Assembly: GCF_900115105.1 (NCBI RefSeq)
Contig: NZ_FOYP01000001.1
Location: 381,472-445,471, forward strand
DNA: 64,000 bases
Source: Yoonia tamlensis
Lineage (GTDB): Bacteria > Pseudomonadota > Alphaproteobacteria > Rhodobacterales > Rhodobacteraceae
Direction of reading: 5' to 3'
Position 1 is the first letter of the stretch. Every line of letters begins with the position of its first letter. Positions 62,731 to 64,000 of the stretch are shown one piece after another. The notes under the pieces are model-generated. The model had not been told where the DNA came from and searched no databases. It was given only the letters and a program-made list of their open reading frames with translations. The translations under genes were made by a program, and so were the position numbers.

Positions 62731-63627
62731 ATGCGCCTTAACCTCAAACAACTCGAAGCCTTTGTCTGGGTCGCCGATATGCAAAGTTTCCGGCGCGCGG
62801 CCGCCCGTTTGAATACCACGCAGCCGAATATTTCGGCGCGGATTGCGCGGCTTGAAAGCGCACTCAATACCCAGCTGATGACCCGCGATGCGGGGTCGGT
62901 GCAACTGACGCATAAGGGCCGCGAATTGTTGGGCCATGCGCGCCGTGTGCTTGATGCGACTGACGCGCTGGTGCTGGCGGCTGATCAAAAGCAGCTTGTG
63001 TCGGGCACGTTGCGGCTGGGTGTGACAGAAATGATCGTGCACACGTGGCTGCGCGATTATCTGCGTGCAATCAAAGAAAGCTGCCCAAGCCTGACGGTTG
63101 AATTGACGGTCGATCTTTCGGTGCAGCTCGAGGCGGGTCTTGCAGAGCGCAGGCTGGATCTGGCGCTGCAAAACGGCCCGTTTCAACGGCTGATCAGCGG
63201 CGAAACCGGACTGGGATCTTATGAATTGATCTGGGTTGCTGCACCGCAACTGGGTCTGGACGGGATGGTGCCCATTGATCAATTGGCGGGCCATCCGATC
63301 TTGACCCATGCGCGCAACACCCGCCTGTTTGACGAAGTCGCGGCGCATTTTGCGCAGCGTCGCTGGCTGGACGTGCATCTGGTACCGTCAAGCAATCTGG
63401 CGGCATGTATGCATATGTGCCTGGATGGTATGGGCATTGCGACCTTACCTGCGGCGATGGTCGCTGATGAAATCGCAAAGGGCGGATTGCGCGCTCTACG
63501 CTATGACTGGGTGCCCGCACCGCTGGATTTCTATGCGCGCTACGATGCCGAAAAAGCACCGCAGGTGGTCAGCCGTTGTGCGCAAATTGCCGCCCGTGTG
63601 GCGCAGTCGCATGATAAAGAAAAGTGA
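62731..63627 (+). CDS. LysR family transcriptional regulator
   Basis: 298 residues: N-terminal helix-turn-helix (LKQLEAFVWVADMQSFRRAA then RLNTTQPNISARIARLES) and a C-terminal effector domain (GTLRLGVTEMIVHTWLRDYL, PSSNLAACMHMCLDGMGIAT). Next to the hydantoinase-like gene, 82 bases away, which it may control. Confidence 0.9.
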   Translation: MRLNLKQLEAFVWVADMQSFRRAAARLNTTQPNISARIARLESALNTQLMTRDAGSVQLTHKGRELLGHARRVLDATDALVLAADQKQLVSGTLRLGVTEMIVHTWLRDYLRAIKESCPSLTVELTVDLSVQLEAGLAERRLDLALQNGPFQRLISGETGLGSYELIWVAAPQLGLDGMVPIDQLAGHPILTHARNTRLFDEVAAHFAQRRWLDVHLVPSSNLAACMHMCLDGMGIATLPAAMVADEIAKGGLRALRYDWVPAPLDFYARYDAEKAPQVVSRCAQIAARVAQSHDKEK

Positions 63628-63709
63628 TCCTATAAATATAATTAAACAATTTGAATTGATCCAATCGCGCCGCTAGCATTCCATTATTCAGCAGATGGGA
63701 ACAGCAGCT

Positions 63710-64000
63710 ATGCATATGAATACGCGACTGGGTGTTGATATCGGCGGCACGTTTACCGATGTCGTGCTTGAAATTGGCGCAAGCCAGTTTTCAACCAAGG
63801 TGCTGACAACCTATGCCGCCCCCGAAAACGCGATTATCGACGGGATGCATCAGGTTTGTGCCAAGGCAGGGATCACACCGGATGCAATTGCACAGATCAT
63901 CCACGGCACCACATTGGCCACCAATGCGCTGATTGAACGGCGCGGCGCCAAGACTGCGTTGATCACCACCCAAGGTTTTCGCGATGTGATCGAAATGCGC
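63710..64000 (+). CDS. Hydantoinase/oxoprolinase family protein, partial
   Basis: The first 97 residues are visible; the gene runs off the right edge. MNTRLGVDIGGTFTDVVLEI and IIHGTTLATNALIERRGAKT are the standard N-terminal ATPase-like part of HyuA/5-oxoprolinase subunits. Start at 63710 (MHMNTRL); an ATG six bases later is in frame. Substrate unknown. Confidence 0.9.
   Translation, partial: MHMNTRLGVDIGGTFTDVVLEIGASQFSTKVLTTYAAPENAIIDGMHQVCAKAGITPDAIAQIIHGTTLATNALIERRGAKTALITTQGFRDVIEMR

Overview
The window looks like a chromosomal segment of a Roseobacter-group alphaproteobacterium (Rhodobacterales). This rests on the gene families and their order: norCBQD with nirK-nirV, a Rhizobium-type rhamnose locus, TRAP transporters, and moderately high GC. 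I cannot name a genus from the sequence alone.

Layout. 1-1342: end of a phosphonate-type ABC transporter (phnD partial, phnC). 1566-11388: a denitrification island. On the minus strand run norC-norB-norQ-norD, two tiny membrane proteins and nnrS. A DUF1858 protein, a Crp/Fnr regulator (NnrR/DNR type), pseudoazurin, nirK and nirV follow. Two TTG-N8-CAA boxes sit in the two divergent promoter regions. 11425-15700: a two-component system, a Tat-exported PepSY protein, an HPr-kinase-like/PqqD fusion and a second Tat-exported Ser/Gly/Ala-repeat protein; this is the least understood cluster on the core chromosome side. 15862-20446: glycine cleavage operon gcvT-gcvH-gcvP behind a tandem glycine riboswitch. 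20585-23383: three oxidoreductases. 23380-25721: subtilase, anti-sigma factor and ECF sigma factor. 25859-34605: a sugar-acid catabolic locus (TRAP transporter, small monooxygenase-fold protein, MBL lactonase-like protein, OtnK and OtnC; divergently an isopropylmalate-type dehydrogenase, a Gfo/Idh/MocA oxidoreductase and a GntR regulator). 34624-45318: complete L-rhamnose uptake and catabolism (rhaI, rhaD, then divergent rhaR-S-T-P-Q-M-K). 45425-54020: envelope and secondary-metabolism-like genes (OmpA protein with a long Ala/Glu repeat, alpha/beta-hydrolase-like protein without the nucleophile Ser, glycosyltransferase, P450, outer-membrane protein, sulfotransferase, acyltransferase-like protein).

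54389-61248: an integrative element of about 6.8 kb inserted at the 3' end of tRNA-Ser(GCT). It is bounded by an imperfect copy of the tRNA 3' end and carries TTGGTCAGT repeats at both ends, a tyrosine integrase, a DUF3102 protein, several unknown genes, a serine recombinase and a GvpU-like protein. It has no recognisable replication, capsid or defence module, and may be a phage satellite or a new small integrative element. 61445-64000: a GbsR/MarR-type regulator, a DUF4166 protein, a LysR regulator and the start of a hydantoinase/oxoprolinase gene that runs off the window.

Two regions best fit the request for something undescribed: the HprK-like/PqqD/Ser-rich Tat protein cluster (12759-15700) and the tRNA-Ser element (54389-61248). 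All functional statements come from reading motifs and gene order; no database search was run.
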